Shown piece by piece: positions 8,134 through 16,622 of a stretch of DNA of 64,000 bases. Numbering within the stretch: the first letter of the stretch is position 1; each line of letters starts with the position of its first letter. Made by a program: the position numbers and the translations under genes. This DNA is from Streptomyces sp. NBC_01428 (GTDB lineage Bacteria > Actinomycetota > Actinomycetes > Streptomycetales > Streptomycetaceae). The DNA lies in contig NZ_CP109499.1 in NCBI RefSeq assembly GCF_036231965.1, forward strand, positions 6,820,001 to 6,884,000, written 5' to 3'. The notes below the pieces were generated by a model. It had not been told where the DNA came from. It was given only the letters and a program-made list of their open reading frames with translations, and searched no databases.

Positions 8134-8742
8134 ATGCTGAAGGTGGGCCTGACCGGCGGTATCGGCGCCGGCAAGAGCGAAGTGTCCCGGCTCCTCGTCG
8201 AGCACGGGGCGGTCCTGATCGACGCGGACCGCATCGCACGCGAGGTCGTCGAGCCCGGAACTCCCGGGCTGGCGGCGGTCGTCGACGCCTTCGGCGAGGA
8301 CGTGCTGACGGCCGAGGGCACACTCGACCGGCCCCGGCTCGGCTCGATCGTCTTCGCCGACCCCGAGAAGCTCGCCACCCTGAACGCGATCGTGCACCCG
8401 CTCGTCGGCACCCGCTCGCGCACCCTGGAGGACGACGCCCCGGCGGACGCCGTCGTCGTGCACGACGTGCCCCTGCTCGCCGAGAACGGCCTGGCCCCGC
8501 TGTACGAGCTGGTGATCGTCGTGGACGCCCGCCCCGAGACCCAGCTCGACCGCCTCGTCCGTCTGCGCGGCATGACCGAGGACGACGCCCGCGCCCGTAT
8601 GGCCGCGCAGGCACCGCGCGAGAAGCGGCTGGCCGTCGCGGACATCGTCATCGACAACGACGTGCCGCTCGCGGATCTGGAGCGACGAGTGGCGGACGTA
8701 TGGGGCGATCTCGTGCGCAGAGCCCGGCAGCCCCAGGAATAG
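8134..8742 (+). CDS. coaE: Dephospho-CoA kinase
   Basis: Catalyses the last step of coenzyme A synthesis, ATP-dependent phosphorylation of dephospho-CoA. It has 202 aa. The P-loop GGIGAGKS is at residues 8-15, DADRIAREVV near 35 binds the substrate, and HDVPLL near 110 with a lid Arg-rich segment follows. The ATG at 8134 is chosen over an in-frame upstream start because the P-loop then sits at the usual distance, and a -10-like TAAGCT lies 7 nt before it, suggesting no leader. The TPR gene follows after 50 bp and could be co-transcribed. Confidence 0.95.
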   Translation: MLKVGLTGGIGAGKSEVSRLLVEHGAVLIDADRIAREVVEPGTPGLAAVVDAFGEDVLTAEGTLDRPRLGSIVFADPEKLATLNAIVHPLVGTRSRTLEDDAPADAVVVHDVPLLAENGLAPLYELVIVVDARPETQLDRLVRLRGMTEDDARARMAAQAPREKRLAVADIVIDNDVPLADLERRVADVWGDLVRRARQPQE

Positions 8743-8792
8743 CGTCCCGCGCGCGGGGCGTTGAACCGTTGCAGCGAGGGAAGGACTCTGCC

Positions 8793-9173
8793 GTGCCCGA
8801 GACCAGCGGACCGACCGGACGCACTCCGGAAACGCATGTCATCGACTTCCGTGCCGCCGAGCAATTGCTCGGCGCGCGTGACCCGCAGGGCGCGGTGAAG
8901 CTGCTCGACCGTGTCATCGCCGCGCACCCCGAGAACACGGCAGCGCGGCTGCTGCGCGCGCGTGCCTTCTTCGCCGCCGCGCAACTGCGCCCCGCGGAGC
9001 TCGAGTTCACGATCGTCCTGGAGCGCGAACCGGACAACGCGTTCGCGCACTTCGCGCTCGCCCGGACCTACGAGCGCCAGCGGCGCCCCGAGCAGGCGAA
9101 GCGCCACTTCAGACTGGCGGCCGCACTCGACCCGAACCCGCAGTACCTGGAAGCGGCACGGTTCGACTCCTAG
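8793..9173 (+). CDS. Tetratricopeptide repeat protein
   Basis: Small soluble 126-aa protein with about three TPR units (residues 28-61, 62-95 and 96-126), recognisable by the A--LL/A---Y spacing in AVKLLDRVIAAHPENT, AELEFTIVLEREPDN and AKRHFRLAAALDPNP. It probably serves as a protein-protein scaffold; the partner is unknown. The GTG start has AGGGAAGGA just upstream. It follows coaE closely in the same direction, an arrangement I recall from other Streptomyces. Confidence 0.85.
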   Translation: MPETSGPTGRTPETHVIDFRAAEQLLGARDPQGAVKLLDRVIAAHPENTAARLLRARAFFAAAQLRPAELEFTIVLEREPDNAFAHFALARTYERQRRPEQAKRHFRLAAALDPNPQYLEAARFDS

Positions 9174-9234
9174 GACGACGCCCGGCGCTCTCCGTCCGCG
9201 TCCGCCCCGCTTCGGGGGCGCGGAGGAGGGTCCC

Positions 9235-9561
9235 TCAGGGATGCGACGGCTTCGAGTGGCGCTGCGTCGGCGGGCGGGGAGGAGGGTTCGGAGGCGGCGC
9301 CGACCGCTCGTCGACCGGTTCGTACGGCGGGACGTCACGGCCCGGCTGGTAGTGCGGCCCCTGCCGGATGTGCCGGACGATCATCACCATGTCGACGGTG
9401 ACGAGCAGCCACAGCACCGCGCAGGCCGCCGCCCAGCCCGGCCGTCCCGCCAGGACGAAGGCCACGGTTCCGGCGACGGCCCAGACCAGGCCCCACGCGC
9501 TCAGCCAGAACCGCAGCCGCAGAGCACTGCGTGCTGTCTCCGGTTCACTGCCCGTACGCAT
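9235..9561 (-). CDS. Small two-helix membrane protein (DUF6343-like)
   Basis: 108-aa protein with a polar N terminus MRTGSEPETARSALRLR, two transmembrane helices (about 19-40 and 46-66, FWLSAWGLVWAVAGTVAFVL and AACAVLWLLVTVDMVMIV) and a Pro-rich cytoplasmic tail. The SGSEP-TARS start resembles the Streptomyces DUF6343 group from memory; no function is known. A GTG three codons upstream (9570) with AGGA near it is an alternative start. It is divergent from the acyltransferase gene at 9655. Confidence 0.7.
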   Translation of the reverse strand: MRTGSEPETARSALRLRFWLSAWGLVWAVAGTVAFVLAGRPGWAAACAVLWLLVTVDMVMIVRHIRQGPHYQPGRDVPPYEPVDERSAPPPNPPPRPPTQRHSKPSHP

Positions 9562-9654
9562 CAGGATCACCGTTCCTATGGGGAAACGTACTCTTCGTGG
9601 TGCACGTTCACCAAAGGAGAGCGGCCCCGACGGCGGCCGCCGGGGGAGGCGACA

Positions 9655-10641
9655 GTGCTGCTGAAGGAGCTGCGGGCGGACGCGAGGCTGGCCGAGTGGC
9701 TGAAGGACCTGGAGCGTGAGGGTCCGCCCCGGGAGGCGGTGCCGCTCCCGGACGCCGACGAGCTGCCCGAGGTCCTGCTCGACCTGTCCGTGCCGCACGA
9801 ACACATCAACGAACTTGTCTCCCTCCGAGGGCAGTTGGCCGCCGACCCGGAGGCCATGACGCTCCTCGCGCGGTGCGTCACCCGTTTCGTCCGCGACATG
9901 GGGGAGATCGGCACGGCCTGGGAGCCGCCCGTTCTCCCGGCGTCCACCGGGGCCCTCGGCCGCTGCTTCCCCCTGTTCGTCTTCGTCGCCACCCTCCCGT
10001 ACGTCCGCGCGCACCACCGGGAGCGCGGCATCCCGGAGGACGTGTCCCGGCGCACCCTCGCCGACCTGGGCCGGCACGTCTCCGTGCACCACCGGCGCGC
10101 GGGCGGCCCCGGACTGCTGTTCCCCTGGTGGATAGCCCTGCACTTCCACGGCGAACTGTTCCAGCTGGGCCGGCTCCAGTTCCAGCGGGCGGTGCTGGGG
10201 CAGCGCACCGGCCGTGCCGTCGTGGCGGCGGGCCTCGGAGCGGGCCCCGGCGACGTCTGCCTCAGCCTTCACATCACCGACTTCCGCGGCCCGCTCTCCC
10301 CGGCCGCCTGCGACCGCTCGCTCACCCTGGCCCGCGCGTTCTTCGCCCGCCACTACCCCGAAGAGCGCCACGAGATCGCCACCTGCCACTCCTGGCTGCT
10401 CGACCCGCAGCTCAAGCGGTATCTGCCGGCCGCATCCAACATCATCCGCTTCCAGGACCGCTTCGCCGTCGAGTCCGAGGAGACCGGCGCGGACGACGGG
10501 GTGCCGGTCGGATTCGTCTTCGGCGACCCGGATCTGCCCGTCGACACGCTGCCGCGGCGCAGCAGCGTCGAGCGCGCGGTGGGGGACCATCTGCGCGCGG
10601 GCGGCCACTGGTACGGGGGAAGCGGCTGGTTCGCGCTGTAG
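9655..10641 (+). CDS. GNAT-like acyltransferase domain protein
   Basis: 328-aa soluble protein. The N-terminal region (about 1-130, LKELRADARLAEWLKDL) and C-terminal region (about 195-325, ending HLRAGGHWYGGSGWFAL) resemble the two-domain NAT_N/NAT_C acyltransferase family of Streptomyces. The middle holds LHITDFRGPLSP and CHSWLLDPQL. The acyl acceptor is unknown, and the assignment rests on remembered family features. GGGGGAGG precedes the GTG start. It is followed after 174 bp by a methyltransferase in the same direction. Confidence 0.65.
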   Translation: MLLKELRADARLAEWLKDLEREGPPREAVPLPDADELPEVLLDLSVPHEHINELVSLRGQLAADPEAMTLLARCVTRFVRDMGEIGTAWEPPVLPASTGALGRCFPLFVFVATLPYVRAHHRERGIPEDVSRRTLADLGRHVSVHHRRAGGPGLLFPWWIALHFHGELFQLGRLQFQRAVLGQRTGRAVVAAGLGAGPGDVCLSLHITDFRGPLSPAACDRSLTLARAFFARHYPEERHEIATCHSWLLDPQLKRYLPAASNIIRFQDRFAVESEETGADDGVPVGFVFGDPDLPVDTLPRRSSVERAVGDHLRAGGHWYGGSGWFAL

Positions 10642-10815
10642 GGCACGAGTCCGCGCCCGTGCGACAACCCCGTGCGGGCTCTGCGCGAGGCCCCGCGTCG
10701 GCTCCGCGCAGGCCGTCCCCCACCCCCATCGGGCTCGTCCTGGAGAGCGCGAGGGTGACCCGAACGAGTGACGGGGGAGGGGAACGGCCGTACGCCCGCC
10801 GTCCGTTGGACGGAC

Positions 10816-11505
10816 ATGAGGATCGAAAAGCGTCAGGGATACGAGGGCACGGGACCCGGGGCCATCACCCCGGACGGCTGCGCGGTCGAGCTCTACGCCC
10901 GGCTGCCCGTCGGGAGCGAGCCGGACATCATCACCGCGGCGGTGCCGCCGGCCGCGCGCATCCTCGAACTGGGCTGTGGCGTCGGACGGATGACCCACCC
11001 GCTGCTGGAGCTCGGGTTCGCGGTCACGGCGGTGGACGAGTCCGCCGAGATGCTGGAGCACGTCCGCGGCGCGCGCACCGTGCACAGCACCATCGAGGAT
11101 CTCGACCTCGGCGAGACGTTCGACGTGGTGATGCTGGCGTCGTTCCTCGTCCATGCCGGGGACCTCCGGGTGCGGCGCGCCCTGCTGGACACCTGCGCCC
11201 GTCATGTCACCGGCGAGGGCCGCGTGTTGATCCAGCGTGAGGGCCTGGACTGGCACAGCGACGTCCCCCGCGAGCGCGTCGACCCGGCCGGCTTCGTCGC
11301 CCGCATCCTGTCCGCCGACCCGGTGGGCGACGGAGTGGACTCGGTGCGCGCCGAGTACGCGTTCCCGGACGCCACCTGGACCCAGACGTTCTTGTCCCGA
11401 CCGTTGACCAGGGCCGCGTTCGAGGAGGCGCTGGGCGAGGCCGGCCTGAGAGTGGACCGGTACCTGACGGACGACGGGATGTGGGTGAGGGCCGTGAAGG
11501 GGTGA
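10816..11505 (+). CDS. Class I SAM-dependent methyltransferase
   Basis: 229-aa methyltransferase of unknown substrate. Motif I ILELGCGVGRMTHPLLELG is at about 50-68, with the acidic loop VDESAEML near 76. FDVVMLASFLVHAG follows as motif II/III. The ATG used is the second possible start; an upstream in-frame ATG at 10768 adds 16 residues without family resemblance. No clear ribosome binding site is seen directly upstream, so the start is moderately secure. Confidence 0.8.
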   Translation: MRIEKRQGYEGTGPGAITPDGCAVELYARLPVGSEPDIITAAVPPAARILELGCGVGRMTHPLLELGFAVTAVDESAEMLEHVRGARTVHSTIEDLDLGETFDVVMLASFLVHAGDLRVRRALLDTCARHVTGEGRVLIQREGLDWHSDVPRERVDPAGFVARILSADPVGDGVDSVRAEYAFPDATWTQTFLSRPLTRAAFEEALGEAGLRVDRYLTDDGMWVRAVKG

Positions 11506-11800
11506 GGCGGGCGAGGCGCTGGGAAGGGAAGGACGTGGAAGGGGCCGGGGGGCGAAGGGTGGGGGCGAAGGGCGCGAGCGGGAAGTGCCGGCGGTGGCGA
11601 GGTGAAAGCGGTGGCGGGGGACGCGTCGTCACTCCATGCCCTGGGTGAGCGGGAAGGGGTGAGCGGGCCGCGGTGACGGGGTGTCCGGTGTCCTGGGCGA
11701 GGGCGGAAGCAGAACCCCGCTCCGCACCGATGAGTTCCCGGTGCCCCCACGGTCTATCTCCTCGAAAGCAGCAACCACCGCTTCCTCCCAGGAGACCACC
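11506..11800. other. Purine-rich intergenic region
   Basis: The 295 bases between the methyltransferase and the DoxX gene begin with about 100 nt in which the plus strand is almost all G and A with runs of 3-6 G (11508-11610). This could form G-quadruplexes or simply be low-complexity sequence. I see no coding frame, RNA gene or clear promoter; the AGGAG for the DoxX gene lies at its right end. Confidence 0.4.
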
Positions 11801-12250
11801 GTGTCCGAGACCACCCTCCCCGCCGCCACCTCCGCCCCGGCCGCCGCCACCCCGCGCTCCCGCCGCGCCCGCATCGCCCTGACTGCCCTGCAGGTGGTGC
11901 TCGGTCTCTTCTACGCGATCGCCAGCGCCCTGCCCAAGCTGATCGCCCACCCCTCGGCGGTCGAGTCGTTCGACAAGCTCGGCTGGGGCCACACGGGCAT
12001 GTACATCATCGGGGCGCTCGAACTCGCCGGTGGTATCGCCCTGATGGTCCCGCTCCTGGACTCGGTGGCGGCGGTGGCCCTCATGGCGCTGATGGCCGGC
12101 GCCTTCATCGTCAACGTCGTCGTCGACGGCCCGTACCCGGCGACCCCGCTCATCCTGATGCTGCCGCTCGCCCTGATCGCCTGGGCCCGGCGCGGCCACA
12201 CGACCGAGCTGCTCCACCTGGTCCGACGACGGGTGGGACAGCGCGCGTGA
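11801..12250 (+). CDS. DoxX family membrane protein
   Basis: 149-aa integral membrane protein with four hydrophobic segments (about 26-45, 66-85, 90-108, 112-130) after an Ala/Pro-rich cytoplasmic N terminus. The segment VVLGLFYAIASALPKLIAHPSAVESFDKLG is split over the first helix and loop, typical of DoxX/DoxD proteins, which in some actinobacteria work with superoxide dismutase and thiol oxidoreductases. No such partner is adjacent here. The GTG start has AGGAG about 6 nt upstream. A strong terminator hairpin follows at 12267-12296. Confidence 0.8.
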   Translation: MSETTLPAATSAPAAATPRSRRARIALTALQVVLGLFYAIASALPKLIAHPSAVESFDKLGWGHTGMYIIGALELAGGIALMVPLLDSVAAVALMALMAGAFIVNVVVDGPYPATPLILMLPLALIAWARRGHTTELLHLVRRRVGQRA

Positions 12251-12266
12251 CGACGGTCCGCGGACG

Positions 12267-12296
12267 GAGGGCTCCCCCTGAGCAGGGGGAGCCCTC
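12267..12296 (+). terminator. Terminator hairpin after the DoxX gene
   Basis: A perfect 13-bp stem GAGGGCTCCCCCT (12267-12279 against 12284-12296) with a GAGC loop, 16 nt after the stop. Confidence 0.85.
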
Positions 12297-12341
12297 GTCG
12301 GCGTGCGGTGGCAGGTGGCAGGTGCGGGCGGCAGCACGCCC

Positions 12342-12487
12342 GAGCCGCCTCGCCCGGAGGTGACGGAGTTGAGCCGTCTTGCCCGGAGGCGAAGGAGCCG
12401 AGCGGCCTCGCCCGGAGATGAAGGAGCCGAGCCGCCTCGCCCGGAGGTGGCGGAGCCGAGCCGCCTCGCCGGAGTTGGAGGGGAGCC
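12342..12487. repeat. Five tandem 29-bp repeats
   Basis: Units begin at 12342, 12371, 12400, 12429 and 12458, exactly 29 bp apart, with the core GAGCCGCCTCGCCCGGAGGT and variable ends. They are contiguous without spacers, so this is a minisatellite, not a CRISPR array. They lie between the DoxX terminator and the end of the S4 gene, in a convergent intergenic region. Each unit could form a CCGCC/GGCGG mini-hairpin. Confidence 0.75.
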
Positions 12488-12536
12488 GGGTCGCCGAAGC
12501 TGTGTGAACCAGGCGGCCCGGCTTCCCGACCCGTTT

Positions 12537-13496
12537 CTACGATTCGGACGGGCGGCGGCCGGAGGAACGGCGGGACGCTCCCGCGGATCCCGTGGGACCG
12601 CCCGCTCCCGTGGCGGGGCCGGAGGACTTGACGGGCCCGGACGAGCCGGCCTCCATGCCCCGCAGGCGTTCCATGTCGCGACGGTCCCGCTTCGTCGGGC
12701 GGCCCGCTCCCCGGTCCCTGATACCGGCCGGGGCCACGGCCTCGCGCGGCGGGGGCGGCGGGCTGTTGTCGACGTAGCACTCGACGGCGACGGGCGGCCC
12801 GACCCGTTTGCGGATCACGCGCTTCACGACGACGACCCGTTCACGGCCCTCGTGGCGCAGTCTGACCTCGTCGCCGACGCGCACGCCGTACGCGGGTTTG
12901 ACGCGTTCACCGTTGACCCGCACATGACCGCCGCGGCAGGCGGTGGCGGCCACCGCGCGCGTCTTGACGAGCCGGACGGACCAGATCCAGGCGTCGATCC
13001 GCACACTCTGGCCCGCGGCGGGACCCGCACCCGCGGCGGCGATCACGGCGGCGGCCTTCGCGGCCGCAGCGGAATCGGCAGCCGAATCGGCGGGGCGGTC
13101 GGACGGGGGACCGGCGTCAGGATCCGGGCCGACGGTGTCCCCGTCGCGTACGCCGTCACGCACCCCCTCGCGTACGCCGTCGTGGCTCGTGGGGCGTCCG
13201 GCTGCCGAGCCCGAGCCCGCGCTCGTCGCACCAGCCTTGCCCGCGGCCTGTGCGTCGGCCCTGTCCGCGCCTGCCGAACCGCCCGTGCCCTTGCCGCGAG
13301 CGGCGCGCCCGCTTGTTCTCCGCGCGTCGGTGCCGCCGCGGCCGCTGCCGTGGCCCGGGTCGCCGTCGTGCGCTGCGCGCGCGGAACGGCCGCCGCGTCC
13401 GGTGCTGCCGCCCGTGCCGGAGCGGGCGTCGGCGCCACGTCCTGTTCGTGCGGCGGTCGCGCCGTCCATCTCCCCGTCAGCGTCCTGAGAAGCCAT
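12537..13496 (-). CDS. S4-domain RNA-binding protein with a long low-complexity N terminus
   Basis: The C-terminal half is an Hsp15/RlmN-type S4 RNA-binding domain protein: VRIDAWIWSVRLVKTRA begins at about residue 165 and CRGGHVRVNGERVKPAYGVRVGDEV follows in two parts around 188-212. The end has YVDNSPPPPPREAVAP and GRPTKRDRRD, typical of Streptomyces members. Family proteins are usually 120-150 aa; this reading frame gives 319 aa because about 160 residues of Gly/Ala/Arg/Asp-rich, repeat-containing sequence (REGVRDGVRDG) precede the domain. A later start near the domain (for example around 13004) cannot be excluded. The role is probably in ribosome-associated RNA binding. Confidence 0.75.
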   Translation of the reverse strand: MASQDADGEMDGATAARTGRGADARSGTGGSTGRGGRSARAAHDGDPGHGSGRGGTDARRTSGRAARGKGTGGSAGADRADAQAAGKAGATSAGSGSAAGRPTSHDGVREGVRDGVRDGDTVGPDPDAGPPSDRPADSAADSAAAAKAAAVIAAAGAGPAAGQSVRIDAWIWSVRLVKTRAVAATACRGGHVRVNGERVKPAYGVRVGDEVRLRHEGRERVVVVKRVIRKRVGPPVAVECYVDNSPPPPPREAVAPAGIRDRGAGRPTKRDRRDMERLRGMEAGSSGPVKSSGPATGAGGPTGSAGASRRSSGRRPSES

Positions 13497-13630
13497 GTCC
13501 CGACTCTAACGCCCGTCGTCCGGGGCATCGCTCGGCTTTTCCGTCGCACGGACCACCCCGGATGCGGCGGCCAGGGAGTGCGCCGAGGCTGGCGGGTGAG
13601 GCCGGCCGGTGAGCGACAGAGGGGACCGCG

Positions 13631-14983
13631 GTGGACACAGCAGCGAAGGTCGACGCGTTGATGGACGGCCTCCGCGCCGATCTGGAACGGCTCGCCGCCA
13701 TCCCCTCCGTCGCGTTCCCGGGGTTCCCCGCCGAGCCGGTGCGGCAGGCCCACGACCTCCTCGTCGGAATGCTGCGCGACGTCGGGGTCGAGCGCGTCGA
13801 GCGGATCGACCTCCCCGACACGGCCCCCGTGATCTTCGCGGAGATCCCGCCGCCGAGCCCCGACGCGCCGACGGTCCTCCTCTACTCGCACTACGACGTG
13901 CAGCCGCCCGGCGACGAGAAGCTGTGGCTGTCACCGCCCTTCGAGCCGACCCCCGTCGAAGGAGGCCTGCGGGCGCGCGGTATCGCCGACGACAAGTCCA
14001 ACGTGATCGCGCACCTGGGCATGCTGCGGGCCTACGAGGGGCGGCCACCGGTCGGCGTGAAGATCGTCTTCGAGGGCCAGGAGGAGTACGGCAGCCCCTT
14101 CGACGACTATCCGCCGAGCGACCCCGAACGATTCGCGTGCGACGCGATGGTCATCGCCGACCTGGGCAATCTCCGCCCCGGCACTCCCACCCTCACCACC
14201 GGTCTGCGCGGCGCGTCCGAGGTCGTCGTCGAGGTGCGCACCCTCCAGGAACCCCGGCACAGCGGGGAGTTCGGAGGAGCGGCGCCGGACGCCCTGCTCG
14301 TGCTGCTGAACGCGCTGTCCACGCTGCACGACGAGCACGGCGACGTGGCCGTGGCGGGGCTGCGGCGCGAGGAGTGGAGCGGGACGACGTACACCGAGGA
14401 CGAGTTCCGCGACCTCGCGGGGGTGCGCGACGGCGTGCCGCTGATCGGCGGCGGGAGCCTCGGGGAGCGGCTGTGGAGCGGTCCCGCGATCACGGTGATC
14501 GGACTGGACGCGCCGAGTGTCGAGCACGCGGCGTCGGCCGTCGTGCCGTACGCCCGCGCCAAGCTCAACCTCCGCTTCCACCCGCGCCAGGACGCGAAGG
14601 AGGCGCAGAGTCTGCTGGTCGAGCATCTGCGCGGGCTGCGGCCGTTCGGCGTCCCGCTCACCGTCACTCCGGGCGACACCGGACCCGGCTACGAGGCGTC
14701 GACCGGCGGTCCCGCCTACCGGGCGGCGCTCACCGCGCTGCGCGAGGCCTGGGGCGAGGACGCGTCGTACGTGGCGACCGGCGGGTCCATCCCGCTGGTC
14801 AACGGGCTCGCGCGGGCCGCTCCGGGCGCCGAGGTGCTGCTGTTCGGCGCCCAGGACAGCATGTGCAACCTGCACGCCCCCAACGAACGCGTCCTCTTCT
14901 CGGAGCTGCGCAACACGGTCGTCGCCCTGTGCGCGTTCGTACGGGAGTACGCGGCGGACTTCCGGCCGGGAGCCGCCTCATGA
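13631..14983 (+). CDS. M20 family metallodipeptidase
   Basis: Cytoplasmic zinc-dependent dipeptidase of 450 aa. Metal and catalytic motifs are in order: YSHYDVQPP (about 84-92), the bridging Asp in ARGIADDKSN (about 115-124), the catalytic pair in FEGQEEYGSP (about 143-152), and the late His in MCNLHAPNER near 418. The GTG start has AGAGGGG upstream. The stop overlaps the ATG of a 25-codon mini-ORF that in turn overlaps the transporter start, so dipeptidase and transporter are probably translated as a coupled unit: the carrier may move the peptide or amino acid that the enzyme uses. Confidence 0.9.
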   Translation: MDTAAKVDALMDGLRADLERLAAIPSVAFPGFPAEPVRQAHDLLVGMLRDVGVERVERIDLPDTAPVIFAEIPPPSPDAPTVLLYSHYDVQPPGDEKLWLSPPFEPTPVEGGLRARGIADDKSNVIAHLGMLRAYEGRPPVGVKIVFEGQEEYGSPFDDYPPSDPERFACDAMVIADLGNLRPGTPTLTTGLRGASEVVVEVRTLQEPRHSGEFGGAAPDALLVLLNALSTLHDEHGDVAVAGLRREEWSGTTYTEDEFRDLAGVRDGVPLIGGGSLGERLWSGPAITVIGLDAPSVEHAASAVVPYARAKLNLRFHPRQDAKEAQSLLVEHLRGLRPFGVPLTVTPGDTGPGYEASTGGPAYRAALTALREAWGEDASYVATGGSIPLVNGLARAAPGAEVLLFGAQDSMCNLHAPNERVLFSELRNTVVALCAFVREYAADFRPGAAS

Positions 14984-15057
14984 CCGCGGGTGCGCCCGGC
15001 CCGGCCGCCGGTGACCCTGTCGGCACCGCCGCGTCGGGGGAGGTGGCCGCGCGATGA
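14980..15057 (+). CDS. 25-codon coupling mini-ORF between dipeptidase and transporter
   Basis: ATG at 14980 overlaps the dipeptidase TGA (ATGA), and its own TGA (15055-15057) overlaps the transporter ATG at 15054 (ATGA). The predicted peptide is Ala/Gly/Pro rich (MTAGAPGPAAGDPVGTA...) with no recognisable domain. The transporter ribosome binding site GGGGGAGG lies inside it. It may be a translational relay rather than a functional peptide. Confidence 0.45.
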   Translation: MTAGAPGPAAGDPVGTAASGEVAAR

Positions 15058-16586
15058 GCACCCCCACCGAGACCAAGCCGTCGGACACCGAAGAGCCGCC
15101 GCACAGACGCAGGTTCACGTTCCCGAGCGCGCTGACCGTCCTCGCGATCGTCACGATCGCCGTGTGGGCGCTGGCGTTCCTGATCCCCGCCGGGCAGTAC
15201 GACCGCACGCCCGAGGGCAGGCCGATCCAGGGCACCTACCACCGCGTCGACTCCGGCCAGAGCTTCGTCGACCGTCTCAACGACCTCTTCCTGTCACCCG
15301 TCAACGGCCTGTACGGCATCCTGGACGAGAAGACGGCGCGGGTCGGGCCCGATTTCGCCGGTGAACTGTACGGCAGCGCGGGCGTGTTCCTCTTCGTGCT
15401 CGCCATCGGGGCGTTCATCACCGTGGTGTTCGCGACCGGCGCGCTCGACCGGGGCATCGGTCTGCTCGCCCACCGGCTCAGGACGCGGGGAGCGTTGCTC
15501 ATCGCGGGCATCATGGTGGTGTTCTCGGTGCTCGGCACGGTCGAGGGATTCGCCGAGGAGACCCTCGGGTTCTACGGCCTGATCGTGCCGTTGATGCTGG
15601 CGCTCGGCTACGACCGGATGGTCGCGGTCGGCACGATCATCCTCGGTGCCGGCATCGGCGTGCTGTGCTCGACGGTGAACCCCTTCGCGACGGGCGTCGC
15701 CTCGTCCGCCGCCGACATCTCGCTCGGCGACGGCATCGTGCTGCGGTTCGTGATGTGGGTCGTCCTGACGGCGGTCACCGTCGCCTACGTGATCCGGTAC
15801 GCGCGGCGGGTGCAGAAGCGCCCCGAGCGGTCGATCACCGGCTTCCTGCCGGGGGACCGCGAGCACGCGGCGGACGCGGCCGGTGAGGTGCCCGAACTGA
15901 CCGGCCTGCACAAGGCGGTCCTCGCCACCACGGTGCTGGTCTTCGCCTTCATGATCTTCTCGGTCGTGCCGTGGTCCAGCGCGCTCACCGGCAAGGCGGA
16001 CGCGCGCCCCTACGGATTCGAGCTCGGCTGGTCCTTCCCCGAGCTGGCCGCGCTGTTCCTGTGCGCGGCCGTGCTGGTCGGGGTGGTGGCGCGGATGGGA
16101 GAGCAGAAGCTCAGCGCGACGATCATCCAGGGCGCCGCGGACTTCATCTCACCCGCGCTGGTGATCGTGCTGGCGCGTGGGGTCACCGTGATCATGAACA
16201 ACTCGAAGATCACGGACACGGTGCTGCACTCCATCGAGGGGGTCGTGCAGGGCACCTCCTCCAGCCTGTTCGCGATCATCGTGTTCGTCGTGAACCTGCC
16301 GCTCGCCTTCCTCATCCCCTCGACCTCCGGCCACGCGACCCTCGCCATGCCGATCCTCGCCCCGCTCGCCGACTTCGCGGGCGTCTCCCGCGCCGTCGTC
16401 GTCACCGCCTGGCAGTCCGCCAGCGGCTGGATGAACCTCTGGGTCCCCACCACCGCCGTCACCATCGGCGGCGTCGCCCTCGCCAAGGTCGGCTACGACA
16501 AGTACCTCCGCTTCGTCTGGCCCCTCCTCGCCATTCTCTTCCTGCTGATCTGCGGCTTCCTGGCCGTGGGGGCGGCGATCACCTAG
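15054..16586 (+). CDS. YfcC family carrier (AbgT/DcuC-like membrane transporter)
   Basis: 510-aa polytopic membrane protein with about 12-13 hydrophobic helices. YfcC hallmarks are the N-terminal helix ending WALAFLIPAGQYDR, then VEGFAEETLGFYGLIVPLML and the NPFATGVASSAADISLGDG loop, and near the C terminus LIPSTSGHATLAMPILAPLAD. Relatives move basic amino acids, short-chain fatty acids or peptides; the substrate here is unknown. It is translationally linked to the dipeptidase upstream, which suggests uptake of a peptide or its products. Confidence 0.85.
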   Translation: MSTPTETKPSDTEEPPHRRRFTFPSALTVLAIVTIAVWALAFLIPAGQYDRTPEGRPIQGTYHRVDSGQSFVDRLNDLFLSPVNGLYGILDEKTARVGPDFAGELYGSAGVFLFVLAIGAFITVVFATGALDRGIGLLAHRLRTRGALLIAGIMVVFSVLGTVEGFAEETLGFYGLIVPLMLALGYDRMVAVGTIILGAGIGVLCSTVNPFATGVASSAADISLGDGIVLRFVMWVVLTAVTVAYVIRYARRVQKRPERSITGFLPGDREHAADAAGEVPELTGLHKAVLATTVLVFAFMIFSVVPWSSALTGKADARPYGFELGWSFPELAALFLCAAVLVGVVARMGEQKLSATIIQGAADFISPALVIVLARGVTVIMNNSKITDTVLHSIEGVVQGTSSSLFAIIVFVVNLPLAFLIPSTSGHATLAMPILAPLADFAGVSRAVVVTAWQSASGWMNLWVPTTAVTIGGVALAKVGYDKYLRFVWPLLAILFLLICGFLAVGAAIT

Positions 16587-16622
16587 GCGCCGGGACGGGT
16601 CCGGCGGTCGTACGGTGGAGGC

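Noticed and set aside
9235..11256. 673-codon minus-strand frame over the acyltransferase
   Set aside because: Only its last 108 codons (the small membrane protein) look like a gene; the rest is antisense to the acyltransferase and methyltransferase.
12342..12487. CRISPR array
   Set aside because: The 29-bp units are contiguous without spacers, drift at their ends, and no cas gene is near.
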